A DNA stretch of 64,000 nucleotides from positions 992,001-1,056,000 of the forward strand of contig NZ_CP020042.1 of the NCBI RefSeq assembly GCF_002028425.1. The letters run 5' to 3'. The position numbers were made by a program, and so were the translations under genes. The notes beneath the pieces were generated by a model. That model made no database searches and was not told where the DNA came from. It saw nothing but the letters and a program-made list of their open reading frames with translations. Source of the DNA: Streptomyces katrae (GTDB taxonomy: Bacteria > Actinomycetota > Actinomycetes > Streptomycetales > Streptomycetaceae). Below, one piece after another: positions 43,454-51,493 of the stretch (the stretch's first letter is position 1; every line of letters starts with the position of its first letter).

Positions 43454-43933
43454 GGCCGGGTCCGGAACCTCGAACCAGGTCGGCTCCTCGGCGAGGGAAC
43501 GGTGGATCCGGCGCAGGGCGAAGGGCTCCAGCGGCGGCAGGCCGTCCGGGGCGAACCAGGCCACCTCCAGCAGCTCGCCGTCCGCGGCGCGGGCCTGTCC
43601 GCCGGTGGCCCGGCAGCGGAAGGTGATGTCCTGGTACTGGCAGACGTCGCCGTTGGCGTAGGTGACCGGTTCGAGCATCTGGACGAGGACGACCCGCTCG
43701 GGAACGCACCGGACGGCCGTCTCCTCGTAGACCTCGCGCACGGCCGTCTCGGCGGGCTGCTCTCCGGGCTCGGCGATCCCGCCGACGACCGACCAGCGGC
43801 CGGTGTCGGCCCGGCGCCCGAGCAGCACCCGGCCCTCGTCGTCGAAGACGACGGCGGTGACCCCGGGCAGCAGGAGCAGCCGGCGGCCGGCGCCGGAGGC
43901 CCGGATCTCGCGGATGAACTCGGGTGTGCTCAT
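43451..43933 (-). CDS. NUDIX hydrolase
   Basis: 160 aa. The NUDIX box is GIAEPGEQPAETAVREVYEETAV (about 52-74) with the catalytic REVYEET intact; upstream RADTGRWSVVGG is the usual approach strand. The C-terminus (DITFRCRATGG, EVAWFAPDGLPP) resembles MutT/ADP-ribose-type hydrolases. Its TAG stop is built from the TA target duplication and the terminal G of the adjoining MITE. The pre-insertion sequence would also have read TAG, so the protein is unchanged. It is 9 bp downstream of lnt on the same strand and likely co-transcribed. Confidence 0.88.
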   Translation of the reverse strand: MSTPEFIREIRASGAGRRLLLLPGVTAVVFDDEGRVLLGRRADTGRWSVVGGIAEPGEQPAETAVREVYEETAVRCVPERVVLVQMLEPVTYANGDVCQYQDITFRCRATGGQARAADGELLEVAWFAPDGLPPLEPFALRRIHRSLAEEPTWFEVPDPA

Positions 43934-43942
43934 GCGCCGCCC

Positions 43943-45577
43943 CTACGGGTTCGCGCGGCGGGCGCGGATCCGGCGGGCCAGGACCGTGCCGAGGCCGGCG
44001 GCGGCGGCCAGGACCAGCGCGTACTCGGGCAGCGGGCCCAGGCGGGTGGCCGGGGTCTCGGTGGAGCGCAGCGGGATCTCGTCGACGAGCGCGTCGGCGG
44101 TGAACATCTTCGTCTGCTTGACCACCGTGCCGTCGGGGCGGATGACCGCGCTGACGCCGCTGGTGACGGGGACGAGGACGCTGCGGCTGTGCTCGACCGC
44201 GCGGATGCGGTCCATGGCCAGCTGCTGGTAGGTCATCTCGGTCCGGCCGAAGGTGGCGTTGTTGCTCGGGACGGCGATGACCTGGGCGCCGGCCTGGACC
44301 GTCGAGCGCACGGCGTCGTCGAAGGCGGCCTCGTAGCAGGTGACCATGCCGACGCCGGTGCCCGCCATGTCGAAGACGCCGGGCTCCTTGCCGGGGCCGA
44401 AGTCGCGGCGGACCCGGTCCACGTCGGAGCTGAACAGCCGGACGAAGGAGCGCATCGGGATGCGCTCGCCGAAGGGCTGGATCTTGCGCTTGTCGTAGGT
44501 GTCCACGGGGCCCTTGGCCGGGTCCCACAGGATCATCGTGTTGCGCAGCGGGCCGGTCTCGGGGGCGAGGACGGAGCCGATGGCGGTGGGCACGCCGACG
44601 GCCCGGACCGCGTTGTCGATGACGGCGTGGGCGTCGGGCTGGGTGAACGGGTCGATGTCGGAGGAGTTCTCCGGCCACAGCACGAAGTCGGGCCTGGGGA
44701 CCCGGCCGGCCTTGACGTCCTCGGCGAGCTGGATGGTGCGGTTCGCGTGGTTGTCGAGGACCTGGCGGCGCTGGGCGTTGAAGTCGAAGCCCGCGCGGGG
44801 CACGTTGCCCTGGATGACGGCGGCGACGGCGGTGCCGTCCTCGGCGGCATCGGAGACCAGCGGGCGGGCGGCGAGGGCCGCGCCGACGGGGGCGGCGACG
44901 GTGAGGGCGGCGAGGGCAGCGGCGGTGCGGGTGGGCTGGCGTCGGGCGATGCGGGCGGCCCCGTACAGGCCGAACCCGCAGAGGGCGACGGCGAAGGAGA
45001 GCAGCGGGGTCCCGCCGACGGCGGCGAGCGGTACGAAGATCCCGTCGGCCTGCCCGTAGGCGAGGCGGCCCCAGGAGAACCCGCCGAACGGGGCCCGGGC
45101 GCGCAGGGCCTCGACGGCGACCCAGACGGCGGCCGACCACACCGGTGCGGCGGGCAGCCGGCTGACCAGGGCGATGCCCAGGCCGGCCAGGCCGATGAGG
45201 AGGGATTCCAGGGTGACGAGGGCCAGCCACGGCACGGGGCCGACGCCCTCGCTGGTCCAGACGAGCAGCGGCAGCAGGTAGCCGAGCCCGAAGAGGAAGC
45301 CGAGCCCGAAGCCGGCCCGGGCCCGGCGGCCGTGCAGGCAGCCGGCCAGCAGGGCCAGGGCGAAGGGGGCGAGCCACCACAGGGGGCGGGGCGGGAAGCT
45401 GAGGTAGAGCAGCACGCCGGCGAAGGCGGCCGAGGCGGGGCGCACCAGGGCGGCGGCCCGGCGCTTCCCCGTGCCGGGGGAGGTCGCGGCGGCGGCCGCG
45501 CTCGGGCTGTCCGCTACGGCTGGTCCGGCGGGCTGCGAGGGCTCGCTCTCGGCGGCCCGGGTGACACTGCTGCTCAT
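43943..45577 (-). CDS. lnt: Apolipoprotein N-acyltransferase
   Basis: 544 aa membrane enzyme that N-acylates the lipoprotein Cys. An N-terminal Ala/Ser-rich 40 residues is followed by six to seven helices and a periplasmic nitrilase-like domain. The catalytic triad is visible: Glu in VLWPENSSD, Lys in YDKRKIQPFGE, Cys in VTCYEAAFDD. NNATFGRTEMTYQQLAMDRIRAVEHSRS is the typical late motif. A C-terminal helix closes the protein. Start ATG 45577 lies 74 bp downstream of the PH-domain gene; the long frame upstream is a shadow. Confidence 0.93.
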   Translation of the reverse strand: MSSSVTRAAESEPSQPAGPAVADSPSAAAAATSPGTGKRRAAALVRPASAAFAGVLLYLSFPPRPLWWLAPFALALLAGCLHGRRARAGFGLGFLFGLGYLLPLLVWTSEGVGPVPWLALVTLESLLIGLAGLGIALVSRLPAAPVWSAAVWVAVEALRARAPFGGFSWGRLAYGQADGIFVPLAAVGGTPLLSFAVALCGFGLYGAARIARRQPTRTAAALAALTVAAPVGAALAARPLVSDAAEDGTAVAAVIQGNVPRAGFDFNAQRRQVLDNHANRTIQLAEDVKAGRVPRPDFVLWPENSSDIDPFTQPDAHAVIDNAVRAVGVPTAIGSVLAPETGPLRNTMILWDPAKGPVDTYDKRKIQPFGERIPMRSFVRLFSSDVDRVRRDFGPGKEPGVFDMAGTGVGMVTCYEAAFDDAVRSTVQAGAQVIAVPSNNATFGRTEMTYQQLAMDRIRAVEHSRSVLVPVTSGVSAVIRPDGTVVKQTKMFTADALVDEIPLRSTETPATRLGPLPEYALVLAAAAGLGTVLARRIRARRANP

Positions 45578-45623
45578 CTGGCGGAGTGTACGTGCCCGTA
45601 CCCCAAGGACTGGTAAGGCCACG

Positions 45624-45641
45624 GGCCCCCCTGCGGGGGCC
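45624..45641 (-). terminator. Short hairpin after the PH-domain gene
   Basis: GGCCCCC-CTGC-GGGGGCC, a 7-bp stem, 10 nt past the stop at 45652. It may weakly separate this gene from lnt. Confidence 0.4.
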
Positions 45642-45651
45642 GGGGCCGGGT

Positions 45652-46167
45652 TCAGCGGGCGAGGGCGCGCAGGTGGGTGCGGATGACGCGGACGGCGTTC
45701 TCGGCATCGTCGACGGTGACGGTGAACAGCTTGCCGTCGCCGAGCCGCAGCTCCACGCCCTCCCCGCGCCGGACGATCACCGCGGTGCCCTTCTCCGGCC
45801 GCCACCGGTACCCCCAGCCGCCCCACTGCTGCGGGGTGACCCGGGGAAGGAACTCGGCGGCGGTGACCTCCGCGAGGCGGATCTTGCGGCGCGGCAGCCC
45901 GATGTGGCCGCAGCGCACCTCCATGGCCTCGGCGTCGACGGTGACGGCCACGTACACGAAGGCGAGGGTGCCGTAGAGGATCAGCAGCCCGGCGGCGAGG
46001 CAGCCGATCACGGACATCAGCAGCGGAACGTATCCGGAGGCCCAGGAGTTGTCGACGGCCAGCTCGACGCCGAGCGCGAGGCAGGCCGCCCCGGCGGCGG
46101 CCAGCAGCCACTGCGCCCGGTTGGAGGCACGGCCCGTCCAGAGGGGGCCCGGAGGGTGACCCGTCAT
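45652..46167 (-). CDS. PH-domain (bPH2-type) membrane protein
   Basis: 171 aa. Two transmembrane helices (about 22-42 and 50-75) are followed by a bacterial pleckstrin-homology-like domain: VDAEAMEVRCGHIGLPRRKIRLAEVTAAEF and VIVRRGEGVELRLGDGKLFTVTVDDAENAVRVI. This is the DUF3093/YdbS-like architecture common in actinobacteria; function unknown. ATG 46167 gives MTGHPPGPLWTGRASN. The longer frame overlaps the divergent MerR-type promoter at 46274. Its codons and start fit a single-gene unit upstream of lnt. Confidence 0.72.
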   Translation of the reverse strand: MTGHPPGPLWTGRASNRAQWLLAAAGAACLALGVELAVDNSWASGYVPLLMSVIGCLAAGLLILYGTLAFVYVAVTVDAEAMEVRCGHIGLPRRKIRLAEVTAAEFLPRVTPQQWGGWGYRWRPEKGTAVIVRRGEGVELRLGDGKLFTVTVDDAENAVRVIRTHLRALAR

Positions 46168-46273
46168 GAGCAGCAGCGTACCCACGTTCCGCATGTCCGC
46201 CACCGCCTCTGCGCCACTCGGCGCATCCCGCTCCCGGAGCCCGGGGTCCCGTCCGGTCCGCGCCTGCCCGCGC

Positions 46274-46304
46274 TTGACCTCGACCAAACTCGAGGTCCTG
46301 CGTT
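46274..46304 (+). promoter_or_regulatory. MerR-type promoter with 8-bp dyad
   Basis: TTGACC (46274-46279) is followed after 19 bp by TGCGTT (46299-46304). Between them lies the perfect dyad GACCTCGA (46276-46283) and TCGAGGTC (46290-46297), spacer 6. A dyad inside an over-long -35/-10 spacer is the hallmark of MerR/SoxR-controlled promoters. It drives the short remnant at 46312; no merR gene is adjacent. Confidence 0.6.
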
Positions 46305-46311
46305 CGCCGTC

Positions 46312-46400
46312 ATGACACAACAGACGCAGACGCAGCCCCAGCCCCACGACGAAGCGGTCCGGATCGTTCCCGAGCGCTACCGGACGGCGGTGCGGGGCGG
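46312..46400 (+). pseudogene. Truncated gene remnant behind a MerR-type promoter
   Basis: An ATG 8 bp after the -10-like hexamer opens a frame of about 30 codons (MTQQTQTQPQPHDEAVRIVP, then ERYRTAV) with good codon bias. The bias breaks at about 46400, exactly at the stop of the convergent racemase gene. The N-terminus resembles the leader of VOC/PhnB-type proteins, but so short a piece cannot be identified. It looks like the 5' end of a gene whose body was deleted. Confidence 0.4.
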
Positions 46401-46401
46401 G

Positions 46402-47202
46402 CTACCCGCCCACGGTGGCGTTTTGGTCCTGGCCGGCCAGGAGGCGGCCTTCGGCGTAGGCGAGGGCCGCGTCGGGCAGGGTGGACGGGCGGCCGCTGTG
46501 CAGGACCGTCAGGCCGCCGGTCCGCGGCAGCTCCGGCGCGGGCTCGGCGCCGATCCGGCGCAGGGCCTGGACGGCGACGGCCTCGGCGGAGCCGTAGTAC
46601 CGCAGCCGCGCCCCGCCGGTGCGCGCGGCCAGGGCGGCGCGGATGGACTCCTCGACGAGCTCGTAGTGCGTGCAGCCGAGGACCACGTCCGTGACGTCGG
46701 CCGGGGTCAGCTCGGCGGCGGCGGCGACGGTGCGGGCGATGGCCTCCTCGTCGGCGTACTCGACGGCGTCGGCGAGGCCCGGGCAGGGCACCTCGGTGAC
46801 CTGGACGCCCGCGGCGAAGTCGCGGATCAGCCCGCGCTGGTAGGGGCTGCCGGTGGTGGCGGGGGTGGCCCAGATCGCCACCCGCCCGCCCGCCGCCGCG
46901 GCGGGCTTGATGGCGGGGACGGTGCCGATGACGGGGATCCCGGGCTCCAGCTCGGCCCGCAGGGTGGCCAGGGAGTGCACGGAAGCGGTGTTGCAGGCCA
47001 CGATCAGCGCGTCGGGCCGCAGCTCGGCGGCGGCCCGGGCGACGGCGCGGGCGCGCTCGGTGAGGTCGGCAGGGGTACGCGGCCCCCAGGGCATCCCGTC
47101 GGGGTCGGAGGACAGCAGCAGATCGGCGTCGGGCCGCAGCCGACGCGTCGCGGCGGCCGCAGCGAGGAGGCCGATTCCCGAGTCCATGAGCGCGATCTTC
47201 AC
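46402..47202 (-). CDS. Glutamate/aspartate racemase-family protein
   Basis: 266 aa. The two catalytic cysteines are Cys70 (IVACNTAS) and Cys177 (VLGCTHYEL). The N-terminal motif reads MDSGIGLL rather than the DSGVGGL of true MurI, and the C-terminal part is short. It may be a racemase with different specificity (aspartate or hydantoin-like). In the GG to LL change the substrate-binding glycine is lost, which argues against a standard glutamate racemase. It ends at 46402 against a truncated convergent gene. Confidence 0.8.
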   Translation of the reverse strand: MKIALMDSGIGLLAAAAATRRLRPDADLLLSSDPDGMPWGPRTPADLTERARAVARAAAELRPDALIVACNTASVHSLATLRAELEPGIPVIGTVPAIKPAAAAGGRVAIWATPATTGSPYQRGLIRDFAAGVQVTEVPCPGLADAVEYADEEAIARTVAAAAELTPADVTDVVLGCTHYELVEESIRAALAARTGGARLRYYGSAEAVAVQALRRIGAEPAPELPRTGGLTVLHSGRPSTLPDAALAYAEGRLLAGQDQNATVGG

Positions 47203-47377
47203 CGGGTCACCTTAGTCGACGCCCCCGCCCACCCCTCGAATCCCGGCCCGTCATACCGCAGCAAACCATCCCATTACTCCTATACATTTACGAGACCCCG
47301 CCCGCGGCTGCGGCGATGCCGGAGGTGATCGGCCCGGACGCGGGACACGCCCCGCCCGGTTCGGCGAGACTGCCGCC

Positions 47378-48546
47378 ATGGGCCTCCTCATCGCCGCCTA
47401 CGCCTCCCTCGCCGCCTGGCTCTGGCTGACCCTCGCCCAGGGCATGTTCTGGCGCACCGACACCCGCCTGCCCCGCGCACCGCCCCCGCCCGCTGGCCCT
47501 CCGTCGCCATCGTCGTCCCGGCCCGGGACGAGGCCGGGGTGCTGCCGCTGAGCCTGCCGTCGCTCCTCGCCCAGGACTATCCCGGCGAGGCGGGCATCGT
47601 CCTGGTCGACGACGGCAGCACCGACGGCACCGCGGACCTGGCCCGCCGCCTGGCCGCCGAGCAGCCCGGCCTCCCCCTCACGGTGCTCAGCCCCTCCGAC
47701 CCCCCGCCCGGCTGGACCGGCAAGCTCTGGGCCCTGCGCCACGGCATCACCCACGCGACCGCGAGCGCACCCGACGCCCCCGAGTACCTGCTGCTCACCG
47801 ACGCCGACATCGCGCACGAGCCCGACAGCCTCCGGGAACTGGTCGCCGCCGCGACCACCTCCGGACTCGACCTGGTCTCCCAGATGGCCCGGCTGCGCGT
47901 CGTCAGCGTCTGGGAGCGGCTCGTCGTGCCCGCCTTCGTGTACTTCTTCGCCCAGCTGTACCCCTTCCGGCGCATCAACCGCCCCGGCGCGCGCACCGCC
48001 GCGGCCGCCGGGGGGTGCGTCCTGCTGCGCACGGAGGCGGCCGTCCGCGCCGGGATCCCGGACTCCATCCGCCAGGCCGTCATCGACGACGTCGCCCTCG
48101 CGCGGGCGGTCCAGCGCTCGGGCGGGCGGATCTGGCTCGGTCTGGCGGAGCGGGTGGACAGCGTCCGCCCGTACCCGGCCCTGGCCGACCTGTGGCGGAT
48201 GGTCTCGCGCAGCGCGTACGCCCAACTCCGCCACCAGCCGCTGCTGCTGGCCGGGACGGTGGCCGGGCTGGTGCTGGTCTACCTGGTCCCCCCGGCGGCA
48301 CTGTTCGCCGGGCTCGCGGCCGGCCGGCCCGCCGTCGCCGCCGCCGGCGGGCTGGCCTGGCTGCTGATGGCCGGCACCTACCTGCCGATGCTGCGCTACT
48401 ACCGCCAGCCGGCGGCGCTCGCGCCGCTGCTGCCGTTCACCGCGCTGCTGTACCTGCTCATGACCGTCGACTCGGCCGTGCAGCACTACCGGGGGCGCGG
48501 GGCCGCGTGGAAGGGCCGTACCTATGCCCGGCCGAGCGATGCCTGA
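47378..48546 (+). CDS. HpnB-like glycosyltransferase family 2 (apparent frameshift)
   Basis: Two overlapping frames are needed. ATG 47378 opens MGLLIAAYASLAAWLWLTLA with a first helix, then FWRTDTRLPRAPPP. From about 47485 the next frame carries PARWPSVAIVVPARDEAGVL, the canonical GT2 start, and VLVDDGSTDGTA. One extra C in the run at 47483-47487 joins them into a 389-aa protein, the usual HpnB length. Later features are the DXD-like LLLTDADIAH, the acceptor region QAVIDDVALARAVQRSGG, and four C-terminal helices. HpnB proteins are linked to hopanoid or lipid glycosylation. The shorter start GTG 47539 would lack essential GT2 residues. Confidence 0.8.
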
Positions 48547-48748
48547 AACCACCCGGGCGGCACCGGCCGGACCTGACGGGAGGTCACCCCGGCATCGCGC
48601 CCGCGTCCGGCGATGTCATCCGAGGTCACCGCGTTGTGACCGTGCGTCAGTTCCGGATGCGTGCACGGGCCAACCGGCGAGTACGAGTGCGAACAAGGCG
48701 GGGTGCATGTGGCGAATCGTGCACGTGAACGTCAAGTGAAAGCTGTGG

Positions 48749-48776
48749 CTCTGACCTGGGAATATGCAGGTCAGAG
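48749..48776. promoter_or_regulatory. 10-bp inverted repeat upstream of the DUF6643-like gene
   Basis: CTCTGACCTG (48749-48758) and CAGGTCAGAG (48767-48776) form a perfect dyad with an 8-bp spacer, GGAATATG. It lies 59 bp upstream of the start at 48835. The AT-rich spacer fits a protein-binding operator better than a terminator. Confidence 0.5.
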
Positions 48777-48834
48777 CGGTGTTGCCGCCACCTGGCTATG
48801 GACCCGGTGAAGCCGTGGGCTTAACTTGTCTCCC

Positions 48835-49398
48835 ATGACCTCCCCCCGCTCCACTTATGGCGGCGGTTACTACTCCGCGCCCTCTTTCCCGGACACCCCC
48901 ATCTACGACTCCCTCGTCGCAGAACGCGGGACTCCGCAGATCGCCCCGATCCGCGTTCCGGCCGCCTACGACACCCCTGGTGCCGGTTACTCGAGCGGTG
49001 GATACCTTCCGGCCCTCGCCTCCTCCATGCCTGCCCTGCCGCCCGCGTCGCCGCAGCCGATGCCGGCCCCCGCGTACGGCTACGGGTACCAGCAGCAGCC
49101 GGCCGCGCCGGCCCCGATGCCGGTTCCGCTTCAGCACGCGCCCGCCCCGTACGTCCCGCAGCAGCAGCTCCCGCCCCGGGGCGGGTTCGTGCCGCAGCAG
49201 CAGCCGCAGCAGCAGCCCCGGCCGCTCGCGGCGGGCACGGGGTACGAGGCCATGCGCCCGGCGGCCCCGCGCCCGATGGCGGCCCCGGTGCAGATGGTCG
49301 CGCCCGTGCCCACGGCCGTGCCGGCCGCCGCGGCGGTCCCCTCGTACCCCTCGTACCAGGACCCCTACGGAGGCCAGTACCAGAGCCGCGGCTACTGA
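48835..49398 (+). CDS. DUF6643-like Pro/Gln/Tyr-rich protein
   Basis: 187 aa, low complexity. The conserved N-terminus TSPRSTYGGGYYSAPSFPD, PIYDSLVAERGTPQIAPIRVPAAYDT matches what I recall of the streptomycete DUF6643 family. The rest is Pro/Ala/Gln/Tyr-rich (QQQ runs, YGYGYQQQP) and probably disordered. No signal peptide or helix is predicted. ATG 48835 is chosen over 48826 because the conserved text follows it. Expression is likely controlled by the dyad at 48749-48776. Function unknown; a role in morphogenesis is only conjecture. Confidence 0.75.
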   Translation: MTSPRSTYGGGYYSAPSFPDTPIYDSLVAERGTPQIAPIRVPAAYDTPGAGYSSGGYLPALASSMPALPPASPQPMPAPAYGYGYQQQPAAPAPMPVPLQHAPAPYVPQQQLPPRGGFVPQQQPQQQPRPLAAGTGYEAMRPAAPRPMAAPVQMVAPVPTAVPAAAAVPSYPSYQDPYGGQYQSRGY

Positions 49399-49517
49399 CC
49401 GGCCGCGCCACGCCCCGGCGCGCCCCGGCCGTGACCGCGCCGGGGTCCGCGGCCGGAACCCGCGCCCTGTGCGAAACGCGGTGGGGCGCAGGCACGGGCG
49501 GCTGGCAAAATGCCCCC

Positions 49518-50345
49518 ATGTCGAACTTGTACGTCCAGTCCCTCCATGTCCATCCCGTCAAATCGGTAGCGGGGACCGCTCCCGACGAGATGGCCGTGGA
49601 GCCCTGGGGCCCGGCCGGTGACCGCCGGTGGGCCGTCGTCGACGAGACCGGCGCGATCATCACCCAACGCCAGCAGGCGCGGCTGGCCTTGGCCTCGTCC
49701 CGTCCGCTGGCCGGCGGGCGGGTCGGCCTGTCGGCGCCCGGCATGCCGGACCTGACCGTGGACGTGCCGGAACCGGGCCCGCTGGAGCCGGTGGTCCTGT
49801 TCGGGAAGAAGGTCGACACGGTGGTCGCCTCGGCGGCCGCCGCCGAGTGGTTCAGCGCCTACCTCGGGCAGCCCGCGCGGCTGGTCCACCTCGACGACCC
49901 GGCCGTCCGCCGGCCCGTCGACCCCGACCACGCCCTGCCCGGCGAGACGGTCAGCCTCGCCGACGGCTACCCGGTGCTGCTGGCCACCGCCGCCTCGCTG
50001 GACGCCCTCAACGCCCTGATTGCCGAGGGGGACCACCCCGAGGAGGGCCCCCTGCCGATGAACCGCTTCCGCCCGAACGTGGTGGTCGGCGGCCCCCTCG
50101 ATGCCTGGGCCGAGGACGGCTGGCGGCGCATCGCGATCGGCGACGCCGTCTTCCGCGGGGTGCGCGAGTGCGGGCGGTGCATCGTCACCACCACCGACCA
50201 GGCCACGGCCGAGCGCGGCCGGGAGCCCCTGAAGACCCTGGCCCGCCACCGCCGCATCGGCAAGTCGCTCGCCTTCGGGCGCCAGCTGGTGCCGGTCGTC
50301 CCGGGGACGGTGCGCGTCGGTGACGAGGTACGCGTCCTGGAGTGA
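49518..50345 (+). CDS. MOSC-domain protein
   Basis: 275 aa with the MOSC_N beta-barrel (about 1-110: YVQSLHVHPVKSVAGTAPDEMAVEPWG, TQRQQARLALASS) and the MOSC domain (about 120-270). The molybdenum-ligand cysteine region is RECGRCIVTTTDQATAERG, as in mARC-type proteins. MOSC proteins bind Mo cofactor and reduce N-hydroxylated compounds or transfer sulfur. ATG 49518 gives MSNLYVQSLH; no clear Shine-Dalgarno. It stands alone. Molybdate import genes lie 30 kb away in the same window, so Mo cofactor biology is present here. Confidence 0.9.
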   Translation: MSNLYVQSLHVHPVKSVAGTAPDEMAVEPWGPAGDRRWAVVDETGAIITQRQQARLALASSRPLAGGRVGLSAPGMPDLTVDVPEPGPLEPVVLFGKKVDTVVASAAAAEWFSAYLGQPARLVHLDDPAVRRPVDPDHALPGETVSLADGYPVLLATAASLDALNALIAEGDHPEEGPLPMNRFRPNVVVGGPLDAWAEDGWRRIAIGDAVFRGVRECGRCIVTTTDQATAERGREPLKTLARHRRIGKSLAFGRQLVPVVPGTVRVGDEVRVLE

Positions 50346-50732
50346 CCCTCCGCCCCCTTCACACCCCGCACTCCGCGCCCGGCCCGCCCCTGACCACGGC
50401 GGCCGGGCGGACAAGCCGGGGGGCCTCCGGGCGGACACGCCGGGGGACCCCCGGGCGGAGAAGCGGGGGGGGAAGCGGGGGGGAATGACACCTTCGAGGG
50501 GCTCCCGGGGCCTGCCGGAACCAACCGGCGGCGCGGGGCCGTTGGAGCATGCGGGACGGCCGGACCCCCGCCGGGGCAGGAGCACCGGATCGGGTGAAGG
50601 ACGTCCCGCGCGTCCCGGAATGCGCGTCCTGCGGGTATGCGCGAGGCTTGGACGCGCGGACCGACGCGGACCCGCCGACAGACGCGGACCCGCGGACAGA
50701 CGCAGACTGGCATGGGCAGGGGGAGCCGGACC
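50346..50732. other. Intergenic region with short tandem repeats
   Basis: About 387 bp without a supported gene. It holds three degenerate 24-bp repeats (CCGGGCGGA-type) at 50403-50474 and, at about 50655-50708, several copies of a GACGCGGACC-like motif. The first repeats sit just downstream of the MOSC gene. No promoter motif was clearly seen. Confidence 0.55.
50403..50474 (+). repeat. Three 24-bp degenerate tandem repeats
   Basis: Units start at 50403, 50427 and 50451, each opening CCGGGCGGA, with the third degrading into a G-run. They lie in the non-coding gap after the MOSC gene. Confidence 0.55.
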
Positions 50733-51350
50733 GTGCGGACAGCAATGGGTGTGTGGCGCTGGCGGCGCAATCCGCTGCGCAGGCCGACCGACCTGGTCGA
50801 GGCGTGGGTGGCCTGTGTCGCGCTGGTGTGCGTGCTGCTGGTGGCTCCGGCCGTCGGCTGGGCCGCCGGCCTCCGGGTGGACGGGGTCCTGCAGCGGGCC
50901 GCGCGCGAGCAGCGGCAGGAGCGGTACCTGGTCCCGGCCGTGGTGGTGCGGCCCACGGCCGCGGCCGGCGCGGTGGCCGGCGGGCGCGCAGAGCCCTCGG
51001 CCCAGCGGACGGCGCCGGCGCGGACCACCATCGTGGCCTCGTGGACCGCGCCCGACGGCAGCAGTCACGAGGGGGCGGTCCCGGCGGCGGAGGAACCGCC
51101 GCGTCCGGGCGACCGGTTCCGGATATGGACCGACATCCGGGGCCGGCTCGTGGGGCAGCCGCTCGACCCCGGCGCCGCCTCCTTCCACGCCGCGATGGCC
51201 GGGCTGGCCGCCGCGCTCACCGCGGCCGCGCTCGCGGAGACCCTGCGCCGGCTCGTCGTACGAAGGCTCATGCATCGGCGGTACATGCGTCTGGACCGGG
51301 CGTGGGCGGCGGCCGGGCCCGACTGGGGCCGGGCGGGTGCGGGCAGCTGA
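50733..51350 (+). CDS. Rv1733c-like two-helix membrane protein
   Basis: 205 aa from GTG 50733, which has AGGGGGAG 7 nt upstream; ATG 50745 or 50712 are alternatives. The N-terminus VWRWRRNPLRRPTDLVEAWVACVALV is the conserved start of the Rv1733c-like family. It enters the first transmembrane helix; a loop of about 100 residues (TIVASWTAPDGSSHEGAVP, RPGDRFRIWTD) lies outside, and a second helix (about 150-172) precedes a basic tail. Streptomycete members form paralogous sets; function unknown. It precedes the beta-helix/AAA+ gene by 143 bp. Confidence 0.78.
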   Translation: MRTAMGVWRWRRNPLRRPTDLVEAWVACVALVCVLLVAPAVGWAAGLRVDGVLQRAAREQRQERYLVPAVVVRPTAAAGAVAGGRAEPSAQRTAPARTTIVASWTAPDGSSHEGAVPAAEEPPRPGDRFRIWTDIRGRLVGQPLDPGAASFHAAMAGLAAALTAAALAETLRRLVVRRLMHRRYMRLDRAWAAAGPDWGRAGAGS

Positions 51351-51493
51351 CCTGGCAACTCCCGGGCCCCGCGCGCGCTACGGTGGAGCCGCAGGCCCTC
51401 CGGCCGCTTCGGCGCCCGGGTGGGGCCGCGGCCGCTTCAGCCGCTCCGGCCGGTCCGGCAGCGCGAGTACGAGGGTGGGGGCACGGCAGCACG

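Noticed and set aside
46401..47328. Continuation of the short plus-strand remnant as a full gene
   Set aside because: After about 46400 the frame is only the mirror of the racemase gene; codon bias vanishes.
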